Positions 5,851-6,024 of a stretch of DNA of 6,024 nt are shown one piece after another. The number at the start of each line of letters is the position of its first letter. The stretch's first letter is position 1. The notes below the pieces were generated by a model. It searched no databases and had not been told where the DNA came from. It was given only the letters and a program-made list of their open reading frames with translations. Origin of the DNA: B16-G9 sp964400655 (GTDB taxonomy: Bacteria; Bacteroidota; Bacteroidia; Bacteroidales; F082); the NCBI GenBank assembly GCA_964400655.1, contig CAYNVN010000056.1, positions 1 through 6,024 on the forward strand, read 5' to 3'. The translations under genes were made by a program, and so were the position numbers.

Positions 5851-5920
5851 GCCTGTAAACACACCGTCATTTCGAGGAAAGCGAACCCGAAAACTTTCGG
5901 GGAGCGACGAGAAATCCCCC
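5851..5920 (+). repeat. Intergenic repeat, copy 2 (GTCATTTCGAGG...GAGAAATCCCC form)
   Basis: It starts with the same 23 bases as copy 1 (one mismatch) and ends GACGAGAAATCCCCC. ATTTC at 5869-5873 can pair with GAAAT at 5911-5915, around a perfect inner stem at 5886-5901. The last bases AATCCCC (5913-5919) are also complementary to GGGGATT at 5841-5847, the end of copy 1. The body between the shared heads differs from copy 1. It looks like a REP-like non-coding element, not a gene. Confidence 0.65.
5886..5901 (+). other. Hairpin inside repeat copy 2
   Basis: Perfect 7-bp inverted repeat CCCGAAA (5886-5892) / TTTCGGG (5895-5901) around AC; sterically it would form a 6-bp stem with a 4-nt loop. 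No T-tract follows. It is the core of the second repeat element. Confidence 0.6.
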
Positions 5921-6001
5921 TCTGCATTTGCCGGCCTTAGCAAAAAAACACGGTTGTCGGAATGAAGTGTGAATAACAATCACCGGAGCAGCGATAGCTC
6001 T

Positions 6002-6021
6002 TAAAAACTTAAATATTTTTA
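6002..6021. other. AT-rich inverted repeat at window end
   Basis: TAAAAA (6002-6007) and TTTTTA (6016-6021) are exact inverted arms around CTTAAATA. It could be a weak bidirectional terminator or an AT-rich upstream promoter region for a gene beyond the window. The sequence alone does not decide this. Confidence 0.3.
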
Positions 6022-6024
6022 TTA

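Larger units (their letters stand above)
5699..6024. other. Non-coding stretch after folP with repeats and hairpins
   Basis: No convincing gene is present over 326 bases. The only open frame of note (5588-5836, - strand) runs antisense into folP and through a repeat, and has no recognisable domain. The stretch contains two copies of a repeat (5765-5850 and 5851-5920), hairpins at 5805-5821 and 5886-5901, and an AT-rich inverted repeat at 6002-6021. I see no terminator with a U-tract directly behind the folP stop. Confidence 0.7.

Noticed and set aside
5765..5873. CRISPR array from the 23-bp repeat pair
   Set aside because: Only two copies, the interval is 86 bp start to start, each copy holds its own hairpin body, and no cas gene is present.
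5986..6000. GAGC...GCTC hairpin followed by an AT-rich stretch as a terminator
   Set aside because: The stem is only 4 bp with a 7-nt loop, and the following bases are mixed A and T, not a T-run on the + strand.

Overview
The window looks like a chromosomal segment of a Bacteroidota bacterium, most likely in or near Bacteroidales/Marinilabiliales. The evidence is a DoxX/MauE-plus-thioredoxin-like membrane protein of the BT_3928 type, a tandem DUF1599 protein and folP side by side, TAnnTTTG-type -7 promoter elements, and little sign of Shine-Dalgarno sites. The placement is inferred from gene families and promoter style, not from a marker gene.

Left block (1-3078, + strand): three closely spaced genes that fit a muropeptide-recycling operon. 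They are an SH3b-NlpC/P60 endopeptidase (YkfC-like, 5' end outside the window), an L-Ala-D/L-Glu-type dipeptide epimerase (enolase superfamily, YkfB-like) and an S66 LD-carboxypeptidase (LdcA/YkfA-like). Together they could trim the terminal D-Ala from a tetrapeptide, cut D-Glu from the diamino acid, and epimerise the released L-Ala-D-Glu to L-Ala-L-Glu for catabolism. The gene content matches Bacillus subtilis ykfABC, in reversed order. The epimerase and carboxypeptidase both start with twin-arginine-like signals, which suggests export instead of the usual cytoplasmic site. The endopeptidase reading frame is broken at a six-A run (54-59): its first SH3b domain continues upstream in another frame.

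Middle block (3100-4774, - strand): a DUF1599 protein made of two copies of one domain, followed with a 14-nt overlap by the BT_3928-type membrane protein. This pair converges on the muropeptide block with only 21 nt between stop codons.

Right block (4826-5698, + strand): folP (dihydropteroate synthase), divergent from the DUF1599 gene across a 51-nt gap. That gap holds an 18-bp tandem duplication carrying two -7 promoter elements and two start-like ATGs.

The final 326 bases (5699-6024) hold no convincing gene. They contain two tandem copies of a Bacteroidota-type intergenic repeat, two clear hairpins and an AT-rich inverted repeat at the end. I see no mobile element, CRISPR array, tRNA or rRNA. 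I do not see a wholly new system; the frameshift, the exported recycling enzymes, the folP start duplication and the downstream repeat are the points that merit a second look.
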